Part shown: positions 20,285 to 31,724 of the stretch, piece after piece | Numbering within the stretch: the first letter of the stretch is position 1 | Layout: each line of letters opens with the position of its first letter | NCBI GenBank assembly: GCA_030761205.1 | Contig: JAULJL010000028.1 | Span: 18,837,001-18,901,000 of the forward strand | Reading direction: 5' to 3' | DNA: 64,000 bases | From: Fremontodendron californicum | Lineage: Eukaryota > Streptophyta > Magnoliopsida > Malvales > Malvaceae | Program-made: the position numbers and the translations under genes | Notes under the pieces: generated by a model | Told to the model about the DNA's origin: nothing | Seen by the model: only the letters and a program-made list of their open reading frames with translations | Database searches by the model: none

Positions 20285-21225
20285 ATGGAATTGAGCAATC
20301 TAACACTTGAAGAGTTGGTGGCATACATGAACATGGAGAATCAACAAGCCAAAATCTCACCTTCCCAGTTCAACAATTGGCCATGGGAGGATGTCAAGGC
20401 CATCAAGTGTTCCAAGACCAACAGTATGATCATTACTCAAACACTTACCATGAGGGATGGTGGGATCATACTAATTATGGCTACTCGAAAAATTACCAAG
20501 AAGTAGATCCTTATGCCAATTACACTCATCCATCTAGCTTCAATCAATCATGGTCCCAAGAACCAGATCTTTTTCAACCACCACATATGACTCAAAACTC
20601 AGGTACTTCTTTAGAAGATCTTGTCTATTCTCTTGTTACTGATACATTGCAATTTCAACAGGAAACAAGGGCAAGCATCCAGAGTTTGGAAAAGCAAATG
20701 ATCCAATTGACTAGCAGTATGGTGGGATGGGTAGCACAAAGATCTGAAGAACTCCCTGCCCAAACAATGATTAACCCAAAGGAGAATACTACTATTGTGA
20801 CCTTGAGGAATGAGGAACAAGATGAGGATGAGACAAAACCAAAGATGGATTCACTTCTTGAGGATAATGAAGCCACCATTCAAATTGAGAGTACTTTGAC
20901 ACCTCAGGTAGCTTTTAAGGTTCTTATTTCTACTAATGTTCCTTCTCCACTTTTTCCTAGCAGATTTGCAAAGTCCAAGAAGGAGGAACATGAACAACAA
21001 TTTTTGGAAACCTTAAACAGCTTGCTTGTGGATGCCATTAGACAAGTACCAAGATATGCACAATTCCTCAAAGAGCTATACCCCACCAAGAATGATGAAA
21101 TAATACGTGTGGGGGAGAATGCATTGGCTGTTTTGCAAAGAAAACTTCCTCCAAAACGCAAAAATCCGAGAAGTTTCATGTCTAAGCCAAAAGATCCTAA
21201 AAAGCCAAGAAGGGGAATTGGCTAG
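20285..21225 (+). pseudogene. Short gag of E5, frameshifted
   Basis: Same start MELSNLTLEELVAYM as the intact copies, but two extra bases near 20351 (GCCAAAATC versus GCCAATC) put the first 22 codons out of frame with the remainder (about 20377-21225). The downstream part is open to PKKPRRGIG. It is also the most divergent copy (for example RQVPRYAQFLKELYPTK, closer to the E7 Gag than the other short gags are). The frameshift could be real or an assembly error. Confidence 0.75.
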
Positions 21226-21369
21226 GCTGAAAACAATCAATCAAGTGCTAATTGGGGGAGGCAGCCTAATTAGTGAAAGCATTGCCAAACTGCCATCCTC
21301 AGATTTGCTCTCTTTTTCTTTATCTTTTTCTTATGTTTCTTTGTTAATTGTGTTTTGTGTTTTTAAGTT

Positions 21370-21499
21370 CATTTAGGCTGCATAAGTTTATTTTGTTTAT
21401 TAGTTCTTTTCACTTACACATGATTCTTTCATTTGGGTTAATAGCATTACATTAATGACAATGTAAGAATTATGTGTGGGGGAAAGAATTTAGGATTTT
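21370..21499 (+). repeat. Upstream copy of the cargo-flanking direct repeat (E5)
   Basis: Similar to 23693-23850 downstream of LOG. Contains TTACATTAATGACAATGTAA (21447-21466) and ATGTGTGGGGGAAAG. Confidence 0.78.
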
Positions 21500-21599
21500 A
21501 TTTAGAGTGTTTTGTTTTTGAGTCTTTTTATGTTGTTTTTCTTTCTGATCCTTGTTTTGAAAATAACTAGATGTAAATATAATTTTTATTATTATTTTT

Positions 21600-21735
21600 T
21601 TTCCCCGGTTAAATGGCGGATAACGGTACTCCGTGATTATTTAAATCGGTTCCATCAGCTACCCACAAAACTGATATTGTATATTAATTTCTCTTCCAAT
21701 TTCTCTTTCAATTTTTTTCATTTTTTTTTTTCAGG
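21600..21735 (+). promoter_or_regulatory. Possible cargo promoter / splice acceptor before CRP (E5)
   Basis: CCCCGGTTAAATGGCGG, stem ACGGTACTCCGT, then a pyrimidine run ending TTTTTTTCAGG just before the ATG at 21736. The TATA-like element reads TATATTAA in this copy. The interpretation is shared with the E3 copy. Confidence 0.38.
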
Positions 21736-22272
21736 ATGGATGATATTCTCACAAGATTGCAGAAACGATTTCCTCCTTTTCCTCGAAATATTTTACTGAA
21801 GCTTTACCAAGTTTGATTTGAAAGATTAAGAATGCTTATGCACAAAGGGATTCCTGACGACATACGTTGGATAATTGAAGCCAAGGTACGTGAAGATGAA
21901 TATCTTCCTGTTTTGCATTTACCAGGAACAGGTAGAAGCACTTTTGCAAAGAAGCGACGAGCAAAGCACATGAGTTCAAATTGCCACAAATGTGCACGAT
22001 GGACGTGTAACGGTAAATGTCGTTCTATTGGGATTTCGTCCTCTAATCGAGATGATAAAATTGAATTCATTAAGGATGGACTGAGTAAGGAGAACTTGGG
22101 TAATATCCAACTTTCTCTTGAGACGCATCCTAGTGGAGACGTACAAAGAGAAATTCTTGATTTATGGCCGCAATTCCAAAGGGAATGGCAACATCTTGGG
22201 AATCTGATGTTAAAAGACCCTGTTTGCCAGCTTGTAAGAAAATTGGATGGGAAGCATATCCTCGACTCATAG
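21736..22272 (+). pseudogene. CRP of E5, premature stop at codon 27
   Basis: Full-length relative of the E4 CRP, with Arg codon 27 changed to TGA (21814-21816), a CpG-type C-to-T change. The rest of the frame, including the basic block and the four cysteines, is open to 22272. A shorter product from Met codon 33 (21832) is conceivable but would lack the N-terminus. The basic block reads KKRRAKHM here. Confidence 0.7.
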
Positions 22273-22636
22273 AAGGCGTTCAAGCCGTTTCTGGACGTAA
22301 AACCAGAGGAAGATGTGAGCCACAATCACAACTACAATAAACGACTTCTCAGCTTTTGGTTTGATTTGCAATAACTTTATTTTGGTTTAATTTACGTGTT
22401 GTTCGATTTGTGTAATTATTCTCGTTTTTTTTTTGTCTTTTACGGTTGATTTTTTCTTCTCTTTTTGATTTTCTTCCTGAAATCACGCAAAAATCTTTTG
22501 TTAGGTTAATATTTTCTTCTGACAGGTCAGATACACTTTCGGCGACATTATTACTCTTGTCTGATTCACTACTCAGTCCTCTATATATTACACCATGTAC
22601 TCATTCTCTTTCAGGCACTCGAAAAAGAAAAAAAAA

Positions 22637-23284
22637 ATGGAAAGTACTTCGTCCCAACGCATTAAAAAAATTTGTGTCTTTCGAGGTGCTTATCCAGGGA
22701 AAAATAACATATTCGCTGATGAAGCCATAAGAGTTGGAGTAATACTTGCCCAACAAAAGATCCAGTTGATTTATGGAGGCGGTAGTACGGGTTTAATGGG
22801 AGCAGTCGCTACAGCAGCACACGCCGGAGGAAGTCCAGTTCTAGGAATCGTGCCAAAACTATTCACAAGTTTTTGTGGACCTACCGTGGGTAAGGAAATA
22901 CAAGTCTGGAGTATCCCTGAACGGATAACAATCATGTACCATTCTGCCGATGCATTCATTGCTTTACCAGGAGGTCTGGGTACATTGGAAGAAATAGCTT
23001 GCGTGGCTTCTTGGTCATCTTTGGTCACAAATAAGAAACCCATTGGTTTGCTTAATATTAATGGTTATTTTAGTAATTTGCTTTCATATTTAGATAATGC
23101 TGTGGATAATGGATTCATGTTTTCAGAGGCAAGGAGAACCATAATTTCTGCTACAACCATTGAAGATTTACTCAAAAAGCTCCAAGCTTATGAGTGTTTA
23201 TCTGCTACGGTTGTTTCGCAAACGCTCGGAAAAAGAAAAAGAGATATGGACGAGCAAGGAGTGGATTGTACTTTGTCTTTGTGA
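22637..23284 (+). CDS. LOG-type protein (E5 cargo, 215 aa)
   Basis: Intact 215-codon frame with YGGGSTGLMG, IPERITIM and PGGLGTLEE. Gly16 in the N-terminal CVFGG motif is Arg here, which may impair nucleotide binding. The leader is a lysine-coding A-rich run after CTTTCAGGCACTCG, a possible splice acceptor. An ATG at 22595 is in frame in this copy only because of the local A-tract length. Lies 364 bp downstream of CRP. Function inferred from the family as for the E4 copy. Confidence 0.83.
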   Translation: MESTSSQRIKKICVFRGAYPGKNNIFADEAIRVGVILAQQKIQLIYGGGSTGLMGAVATAAHAGGSPVLGIVPKLFTSFCGPTVGKEIQVWSIPERITIMYHSADAFIALPGGLGTLEEIACVASWSSLVTNKKPIGLLNINGYFSNLLSYLDNAVDNGFMFSEARRTIISATTIEDLLKKLQAYECLSATVVSQTLGKRKRDMDEQGVDCTLSL

Positions 23285-25350
23285 CATTATCTAACATTTT
23301 GTTTGTTGTGTCTCAGTTATAATAAGTGGTTAGCAACCTCTGCAGGTAATATCTCCTAAATTCTACCTTTAAAATTTGACATTAGGGACAATGTCATATT
23401 TTAGTAGGGGGTAAGGGACATATTTTGCTAATTTAAAAAAAAAAAATTTGTTGTGTTTTAAGCCATTTAGAAGTATTCATTCTGAACAAGGTCTGAGTAA
23501 GGGAGACTTGAGACATACCTTGTCAGTTTGATTTCTTCTTTTCAAAAAAAAAAAAAGTTTGTTGTGTTTTAAGCAATTTAGAAGTATTCATTCTGAACAA
23601 GGTCTGAGTAAGGGAGACTTGAGACATACCTTGTCAGTTTGATTTTAATCTTTTTATGTTTACTTGTTAATTTTTGTTTAGTATTTTAGGATTATTTAGG
23701 TTGCATGAGTTTGTTTTGTTTTGAGTCTTAGTTGTTCCTATTCTTATGTTATTAGTTCTTTTCTCTTACACATGATTCTTTCATTTGGGTTAATAGACTT
23801 ACATTGAGGACAATGTAAGAATTAAGTGTGGGGGGAATGATTTAGGATTTCTTTTATTTTTGTCTACTATTTTTTTTTTATGAGTCTTTATTATTATTTT
23901 TAGTGTGTTTTAGTTCCTTTTCAATACTATGATGAGATATGAATTGCATAAGTCTAAAACAGATTTATTAGTGAGCAGATTTTCATGAGAATTAAGCTTG
24001 ATACTAATTTTTATGAGCCAATGTTAATATGATATGTTGATTGAGAAAGAAGCATGTTTAGACTTAATCTGACTTGTATAATCATCCTTGTGAGTTTTTG
24101 AGCCTATATGATTGATGCATTATACATATCAATCTAATTTCTTTCTTGAGTGCTCTTATGATTACATGATTCTCTAGAACTTGCTTTCAACCATTTGAGA
24201 CTATATTGATGCATGTGACAACATGAATATGATAGAGGCATTATGATTTTTAGCCAGGGCCAAACAGCCATCCCTTATTGATGTTCCAAGAGAACACACC
24301 CTTAGTGAACCAATTTGAGCCTACATTGAATAAGCTATCTCTTTGGTAACCATAACTTGTCCCTAACCTAAATATACTTATATCTTTACCTTTGTTCCAA
24401 AGATGAATTAGCATGTTTTGAGACAAGTTGCAAAGACAAGGAAGATCTATTGAAAATTTGGGTTAGAAACAAGAAATAAGTGTGGGGGAGAAAGAAAAGA
24501 AAAGTCAAAAAAAAGAAAAAAAGAAATGGAATACTGGCAAATACATTCAAAAAAAAAATATGAATCATCTCTTGAATTTTGGGAAAAAGAAAAAGATGTT
24601 ACAAAGTTGTTCAGAATGAAGAAAAGGCCCAACATGAATATCCGGCCTAGGTGACTATGTACTTGTAAAGAGTTTTGAGAAGTTTCTTTGTATAATCTTT
24701 TTATGTCTCTAAACTTTATGAACTCTTTGGAACCTTTGTGATATCTTTATCCTTTTGTTCTTCAACCACATTACAAACCCCTTGGCCCCATTACAACCTT
24801 GATTAAAGACCTCTTGATTTATGAAGTTGCATGATCTTTTAGTGGAGAATAGGTGGACAAGCAAGCATATGGTAGAAGTGTTTTCATGAGATTGATTGAG
24901 TGTAAACACTTTACCACTACTTTAAAGAGTGAAAATCAAGAGAGTATCCCATGTGAGAAGTTGAGATTAAATTTGAACATGCACTATTTTGATTGAGATA
25001 TGTTATGCTAATATTGGCTTAACTCAAACAATTTACATTCAAGCATGATTTTTTGTGAAATTTTTTAAGCTATTGATTAGTTTATAAGACTTGTTCAAAT
25101 ATTGTCTCTAATTTGTATTGAAAGGATTAGGAGTAAATATTTTTAGTATATGTAGTTTATTTATATGAAGTTTATTTATATTTTAATTTTTCAATGTTTG
25201 TGGGTATCGTTCTAGTAAACCCTCACGAGACTAAACTCGTCCGCTAGGGACACCTAGGGGTTTAAAGGCTTGTGTCACATGCTAAGTGCCACCGTGATTT
25301 CCTACGAAAGTGGATTAGATTAGATTTTCTTATTTTATTTTTATTGAGTC
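23285..25350 (+). other. Non-coding 3' tail of E5
   Basis: It holds stem-loop GACATTAGGGACAATGTC (23378-23395) followed by TAGTAGGGGG, and a ~90-bp tandem duplication (about 23446-23533 and 23558-23645). Next are the downstream cargo-flanking repeat (23693-23850) with stem TTACATTGAGGACAATGTAA (23799-23818) and AAGTGTGGGGGG, another AAGTGTGGGGG near 24478, and a conserved GC-richer block near 25200-25310. No supportable gene. Confidence 0.8.
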
Positions 25351-25387
25351 GTTGCTAGGGACTAGCAACAATCTAAGTGTGGGGGTG
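25351..25387 (+). promoter_or_regulatory. Polypurine tract and stem-loop of E5
   Basis: GTTGCTAGGGACTAGCAAC (25351-25369) and AAGTGTGGGGGTG (25375-25387) adjoin the 3' LTR. Confidence 0.87.
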
Positions 25388-27107
25388 TGATAACTCGTAT
25401 AATTATATAGTTTTTAGTTATGTTTTATTATTGTTTTGTGTCAAATACGAGTTATTATTGTTTAGTCTAATTGTGTTTATGATCTTTTATATTTTTATGT
25501 AATTTGGTGTTTTTCACAAGTTTCTTTGACTGATTTCAGATTACTAGAATTAAGGGCAAATCCACTTCAGTTCCAGTTCCGACACATTTTGCCATATCAG
25601 CTATATCTGGAGTTTCACTGAAGCAATAAGGCTGAAATTTGTAGCCGTGCAAAGCTAAGAGGCATATCTATCTTTTTCATGTTTTATACTTCTTGAAAGG
25701 GAGTCGTTTTCCCTAGCGAAATCGACCATCAAGTTGGCTGATGTGCAATGACGTCTGTGCTGACCTGTTTTCGTATTTTGCCCATATCTGCTTATCCACA
25801 TCAGCAAATGAGCTGATTCCTATGGCTATTGATCCGTAACTGATACGGGAACCTTTGTCTAGAAGACCATATGATCAGATCAGGCCTCTAATATTGACGA
25901 AATCGACCATCAAGTTGGCTGATGTGCAATGACGTCTGTGCTGACATGTTTTCGTATTTTGCCTATATCTGCTTATCCACATCAGCAAATGAGCTGATTC
26001 CAACGGCTATGGATCCGTAACTGATAGGGGAACCTTTTTCTAGAAGACCATGTGATCAGATCAGGCCTCCAACATTGACGAAATCGACCATCAAGTTGGC
26101 TGATCAAAATTGTCATACAATATGACGAAAATTGTTAGAAAAATTCACCCACCTATTATACCTACCTTTGAAATTTGTAAAGCTTGTCTCTTGTCATTTA
26201 GCCTTCCAAAATGTGTATAAATAGAGGGCCTTGGATGATTGTAGAGGATCATATTGTACATTGGTAGGATATTTAGCCATTGTAATAAAATTCTCTAAGT
26301 TTTCTTCTTCTTTCTTTTCTCTAGTTTTCTTTTTCTTTAGAAAGGGCAAGAGGTTGGATAATTAATATTCTTCTTCTTCTTCTTTCTTTCTTTTATTTTC
26401 TTCTTAGATTCTATTTAATTTTATGTTTATAATGCCTACGCTAGGCTAAACTTCTATTTGGTTAAGGGTGATTTCAAAGCCCTAGACATGTTTTGTGATT
26501 GATTTTCAGATTCTATCTATCATTAATTTTCTATCAAAGTTGCTTATGTTCTTCTACAAGAATTGTTCATGATGTTGTCTTGATTTGTTTAGGTGTACAA
26601 CTAGATAGATCTTGATAATTATCTATTGCTAGTTTAGGAGTCTTGATCCGTGTAATTGTCTTGATTTCCTATTCATAAGTGGCAATTTGTGATTAATGAT
26701 TATGGTCAAGTTTTCAATAATTGCAAAGTGGAACATAACCTAAGTTGAACAATCCGAGCTTATGTGTTTGTTGCTTAGATCAACCTATCTTTCTCTTCAT
26801 AAAGCTGCCATTAAATTGAATTTAGAGAGCTTATTCTAGGTTGTTTAATGGTTAGAGATTAAATAGAGAGCTTGTTCTATTTAACGACAAACTAAGGAAA
26901 GATTGGGGTAACAGAGCTTGTTGTTATCTACGGTTGTTAACTTTGATAGTTGGTTGATATTGATAGATCTGAAATTGATTCTTAATGATGTCTAGTGGTG
27001 GAGAATGAAACCTTAACCATATTTTTCATATTTGATTCTTCTTACTTACTTGTTTTCTTACTTTTAGTTTGCTTATTTTTTATATTTATTTTTATTGGCT
27101 GGTTATA
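25388..27107 (+). repeat. 3' LTR of E5, truncated
   Basis: Starts TGATAACTCG, TATAAATA at 26216-26223, and ends in the first ~40-bp unit (GGCTGGTTATA), where it switches directly to inverted LTR sequence of E4. Confidence 0.92.
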
Positions 27108-28395
27108 TCTCTAACCATTAAACAACCTAGAATAAGCTCTCTAAATTCAATTTAATGGCAGCTTTATGATGAGAAAGATAGGTTGATCTAAGCAACAAAC
27201 ACATAAGCTCGGATTGTTCAACTTAGGTTATGTTCCACTTTGCAATTATTGAAAACTTGACCATAATCATTAATCACAAATTGCCACTTATGAATAGGAA
27301 ATCAAGACAATTACACGGATCAAGACTCCTAAACTAGCAATAGATAATTATCAAGATCTATCTAGTTGTACACCTAAATAAATCAAGACAACATCATGAA
27401 CAATTCTTTTAGAAGAACATAAGCAACTTTGATAGAAAATTAATGATAGATAGAATCTGAAAATCAATCACAAAACATGTCTAGGGCTTTGAAATCACCC
27501 TTAACCAAATAGAAGTTTAGCCTAGCATAGGCATTATAAAGATAAAATTAAATAGAATCTAAGAAGAAAATAAAAGAAAGAAAGAAGAAGAAGAATAATA
27601 TTAATTATCCGACCTCTTGCTCTTTCTAAAGAAAAAGAAAACTAGAGAAAAGAAAGAAGAAGAAAACGTAGAGAATTTTATTACAATGGCTAATATCCTA
27701 CCTATGTACAATATGATCCCCTACAATCATCCAAGGCCCTCTATTTATACACATTTTGGAGGGCTAAATGACAAGAGACAAGCTTTACAAATTTCAAAGG
27801 TAGGTATAATAGGTGGGTGCATTTTTCTAACAATTTTCGTCATATTGTATGACAATTTTGATCAGCCAACTTGATGGTCGATTTTGTCAATTTTGGAGGC
27901 CTGATCTGATCACATGGTCTTCTAGAAAAATGTTCCCCTATCAGTTACTGATCCATAGCCGTTGGAATCAGCTCATTTGCTGATGTGGATAAGAAGATAT
28001 GGGCAAAATACGAAAACAGGTCAGCACAGACGTCATTGCACATCAGCCAACTTGATGGTCGATTTCGCTAGGGAAAACGACTCCGTTTCAAGAAGTGTAA
28101 AACATGAAAAAGATAGATAGGCCTCTTAACTTTGCACGGTTAAAATTTCAGCCTTATTGCTTCAGTGAAACTCGAGATATAGCTGATATGGCAAAAGGTG
28201 TCGGAACTGGAACTGAACTGGATTTGCCCTTAATTCTAGTAATCTGAAATCACTCAAAGAAACTTGTGAAAAACACCAAATTACATAAAAATATAAAATA
28301 TCATAAACACAATTAGACTAAACAATAATAACTCGTATTTGACACAAAACAATAATAAAACATAACTAAAAACTATATAATTATACGAGTTATCA
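27108..28395 (-). repeat. 5' LTR of E4, truncated
   Basis: The inner 1,288 bp of a minus-strand LTR, from TCTCTAACCATTAAAC to ACGAGTTATCA. The first ~597 bp relative to the E4 3' LTR are missing. The frame at 27617-27874 is an LTR shadow. Confidence 0.92.
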
Positions 28396-28400
28396 TACGT

Positions 28401-28781
28401 GAAGATGAATATCTTCCTGTTTTGCATTTACCAGGTACAGGTAGAAGCACTTTTGCAAAGAACCGACGAGCAAAGCGCATGAGTTCAAATTGCCACAAAT
28501 GTGCACGATGGACGTGTAACGGTAAATGTCGTTCTATTGGGATTCCGTCCTCTAATCGAGATGATAAAATTGAATTCATTAAGGATGGACTAAGTAAGGA
28601 GAATTTGGGTAATATCCAACTTTCTCTTGAGACGCATCCTAGTGGAGACGTACAAAGAGAAATTCTTGATTTATGGCCGCAATTCCAAAGGGAATGGCAA
28701 CATTTTGGGAATCTGATGTTAAAAGACCCTGTTTGCCAGCTTGTAAGAAAACTGGATGGGAAGCATATCCTCGACTCATAG
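28401..28781 (+). pseudogene. CRP of E3, remaining 126 codons after the E4 insertion
   Basis: Continuation of 12165-12320 beyond E4. Open from codon 53 to the stop, with the basic block (KNRRAKRM, one Lys to Asn) and cysteine cluster preserved. Before E4 inserted, the frame appears to have been complete at the same 178-codon length as the E4 copy. No start codon of its own suits expression of the whole domain. Confidence 0.75.
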
Positions 28782-29156
28782 AAGGCGTTTAAGCCGTTTC
28801 TGGACGTAAAACCAGAGGAAGATGTGAGCCACAATCACAACTACAATAAATGACTTCTCAGTTTTTGGTTTGATTTGCAATAACTTTATTTTGGTTTAAT
28901 TTACGTGTTGTTCGATTTGTGTAATTATTCTCGTTTTTTTTTTTATTTGTCTTTTACGGTTGATTTTTTTCTTCTCTTTTTGATTTTCTTCCTGAAATCA
29001 TGCAAAAATCTTTTGTTAGGTTAACATTTTCTTCTGACAGGTCAGATACACTTTCGACGACATTATTACTCTTGTCTGATTCACTACTCAGTCCTCTATA
29101 TATTACACCATGTACTCATTCTCTTTCAGGCACTCGAAAAAAAAAAGAAAAAAAAA

Positions 29157-29804
29157 ATGGAAAGTACTTCGTCCCAACGCATTAAAAAAATTTGTGTCTT
29201 TGGAGGTGCTTATCCAGGGAAAAATAACATATTCGCTGATGAAGCCATAAGAGTTGGAGTAATACTTGCCCAACAAAAGATCCACTTGATTTATGGAGGC
29301 GGTAGTACGGGTTTAATGGGAGCAGTCGCTACAGCAGCACACGCCGGAGGAAGTCCAGTTCTAGGAATCATGCCAAAACTATTCACAAGTTTTTGTGGAC
29401 CTACCGTGGGTAAGGAAATACAAGTCTGGAGTATCCCTGAACGGATAACAATCATGTACCATTCTGCCGATGCATTCATTGCTTTACCAGGTGGTCTGGG
29501 TACATTGGAAGAAATAGCTTGCGTGGCTTCTTGGTCATCTTTGGTCACAAATAAGAAACCCATTGGTTTGCTTAATATTAATGGTTATTTTAGTAATTTG
29601 CTTTCATATTTAGATAATGCTGTGGATAATGGATTCATGTTTTCAAAGGCAAGGAGAACCATAATTTCTGCTACAACCATTGAAGATTTACTCAAAAAGC
29701 TCCAAGCTTATGAGTATTTATCTGCTACGGTTGTTTCGCAAACGCTCGGAAAAAGAAAAAGAGATATGGACGAGCAAGGAGTGGATTGCACTTTGTCTTT
29801 GTGA
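29157..29804 (+). CDS. LOG-type protein (E3 cargo, 215 aa)
   Basis: Intact 215-codon frame, same motifs as the other copies (GGGSTGLMG, PERITIM, PGGLGTLEE, tail KRKRD). Private changes include Met72 in GIMPKLF, Lys in FSKARR and Tyr in AYEYLS. The ATG follows a run of A after CTTTCAGGCACTCG; the more upstream ATG at 29109 is out of frame here, supporting 29157. No intron. Function inferred from the family. Confidence 0.84.
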   Translation: MESTSSQRIKKICVFGGAYPGKNNIFADEAIRVGVILAQQKIHLIYGGGSTGLMGAVATAAHAGGSPVLGIMPKLFTSFCGPTVGKEIQVWSIPERITIMYHSADAFIALPGGLGTLEEIACVASWSSLVTNKKPIGLLNINGYFSNLLSYLDNAVDNGFMFSKARRTIISATTIEDLLKKLQAYEYLSATVVSQTLGKRKRDMDEQGVDCTLSL

Positions 29805-31687
29805 CATTATCTAACATTTTGTTTGTTGTGTCTCAGTTATAATAAGTGGTTAGCAACCTCTACAGGTAATATCTCCTAAATTTTACCTTCTTAAAAAAAA
29901 AAAAAAAAGTTTGTTGTGTTTTAAGCAATTTAGCAATATTCATTCTGAACAAGGTCTGAGTAAGGGAGACTTGAGACATACCTTGTCAGTTTGATTTTAA
30001 TCTTTTTATGTTTACTTGTTAATTTTTTTTAGTATTTTAGGATTATTTAGGTTGCATGAGTTTGTTTTGTTTTGTTTTGAGTCTAGTTGTTCCTATTCTT
30101 ATGTTATTAGTTCTTTTCTCTTACACATGATTCTTTCATTTGGGTTAATAGACTTACATTGAGGACAATGTAAGAATTAAGTGTGGGGGGAACGATTTAG
30201 GATTTCTTTTATTTTTGTCTACTATTTTTTTTTATGAGTCTTTATTATTATTATTATTTATTTTTTTAGTGTGTTTTAGTTCCTTTTTAATTCAATGATG
30301 AGATATGAATTGCATAGGTCTAAACTGGTTACTAGTGAGAAGATTTTCATGAGAATTAAGCTTGATACTAATTTTTATGAGCCAATGTTAATATGATATG
30401 TTGATTGAGAAAGAAGCATATTTAGACTTAAAACTGACTTGTATAATCATCATTGTGAGTTTTTGAGCCTAAAATGATTGATGCATTATACAAATCAATC
30501 TAATTTCTTTCTTGAGTGCTCTTATGATTACATGATTCTCTAGAACTTGCTTTAAACCGTTTGAGACTATATTGATACATGTGACAACATGAATATGATA
30601 GAGGCATTAGGATTATAACCAGAGCCAAACAGCCATCCATTATTAATGTTCCAAGAGAACACACCCTTAGTGAACCAATTTGAGCCTACATTGAATAAGC
30701 TATCTCTTTGGTAACCATAACTTGTCCCTAACCTAAATATACTTATATCTTTACCTTTGTTCCAAAGATGAATTAGCATGTTTTGAGACAAGTTGCAAAG
30801 ATAAGGAAGATTTATTGAAAATTTGGGTTGGAAACAAAAGATAAGTGTGGGGGAAGAAAAGAAAAGAAAAAGTCAAGAGAAAAAGAAAGGGATCATTGTC
30901 AAATAAATTGCCATATTAAAAAAAAAAAAAAAATCTTCTCTTGAACTTCTCGTTAAAGTAAAGAAAAAGATGTTACAAAGTTGGTTAGAATGATGCAAAG
31001 GCTCAACATGAATATTTAGCCTATGTTATTATGTGCTTTATAAGAGTTTTGAGAAGTTTTATTTGTATGATCTTATTATGTCTCTGAACTCTATGAACTC
31101 TTTGGAACCTTTGTGATATCTTTATCCTTTTGTTCTTTAACCACATTATAACCCTTTGGCCCCATTACAACCTTGAATAAAGACCTCTTGATTTATGAAG
31201 TTGTATGATCTAAATAGTGGAGAATAGGTGGACAAGCAAGCATATGGTAGAAGTGTTTTCATGAGATTGATTGAGTGTAAACACTTTACCACTACTTTAA
31301 AGAGTGAAAATCAAGAGAGTATCCCATGTGAGAAGTTTGAATATGCACTATTTTGATTGAAATATGTTATGTTAATATTGGCTTAACTCAAACTATTTAC
31401 ATTCAAGCAAGATTTTTTGTGAATTTCTTTAAGCTATTGATTAGTTTTTAAGACTTGTCCAATGATTATCTCTAATTTATATTGGAAGGATTAGTTATAA
31501 TTATTATTTTTAGTTTTTCTTATGTCTTCAATGTTTGTGGGTATCGTTCTAGTAAACCCTCACGAGACTAAACTCGTCCACTAGGGACACCTAGGGGTTT
31601 AAAGGCTTGTGTCACATGCTAAGTGCCACCGTGATTTCCTACGAAAGTGGATTAGATTAGATTTTCTTATTTTATTTTTATTGAGTC
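29805..31687 (+). other. Non-coding 3' tail of E3
   Basis: Similar to the E5 tail, but the GACATT stem-loop segment is deleted (junction near 29890). Contains the downstream cargo-flanking repeat (30045-30215) with AAGTGTGGGGGG, a further AAGTGTGGGGG near 30844, and the conserved block near 31540-31640. No supportable gene. Confidence 0.78.
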
Positions 31688-31724
31688 GTTGCTAGGGACT
31701 AGCAACAATCTAAGTGTGGGGGTG
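31688..31724 (+). promoter_or_regulatory. Polypurine tract and stem-loop of E3
   Basis: GTTGCTAGGGACTAGCAAC (31688-31706) and AAGTGTGGGGGTG (31712-31724) next to the 3' LTR. Confidence 0.87.

Larger units (their letters stand above)
18075..27107 (+). mobile_element. E5: short-gag element carrying CRP and LOG, 3' LTR truncated
   Basis: 5' LTR 18075-20133, primer site, frameshifted short gag, CRP with a stop, intact LOG, tail, polypurine tract, and a 3' LTR (25388-27107) missing its last ~330 bp. The left flank is CTAAC; the right duplication was lost in the deletion that fused E5 to the E4 LTR. Confidence 0.9.
12321..28395 (-). mobile_element. E4: cargo-carrying element, minus, broken by E5
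   Basis: 3' LTR 12321-14205, tail, LOG (16625-15978), CRP (17542-17006) and upstream spacer to 18074. Then comes E5, then the inner part of the E4 5' LTR (27108-28395). Primer site, short gag and about 600 bp of the 5' LTR are missing, lost with the end of E5 in a deletion at 27107/27108. The duplication TACGT is intact. Confidence 0.9.

Noticed and set aside
30567..30791. 74-codon frame in the E3 tail
   Set aside because: The tail is conserved as non-coding sequence and other copies carry frame-breaking indels here.
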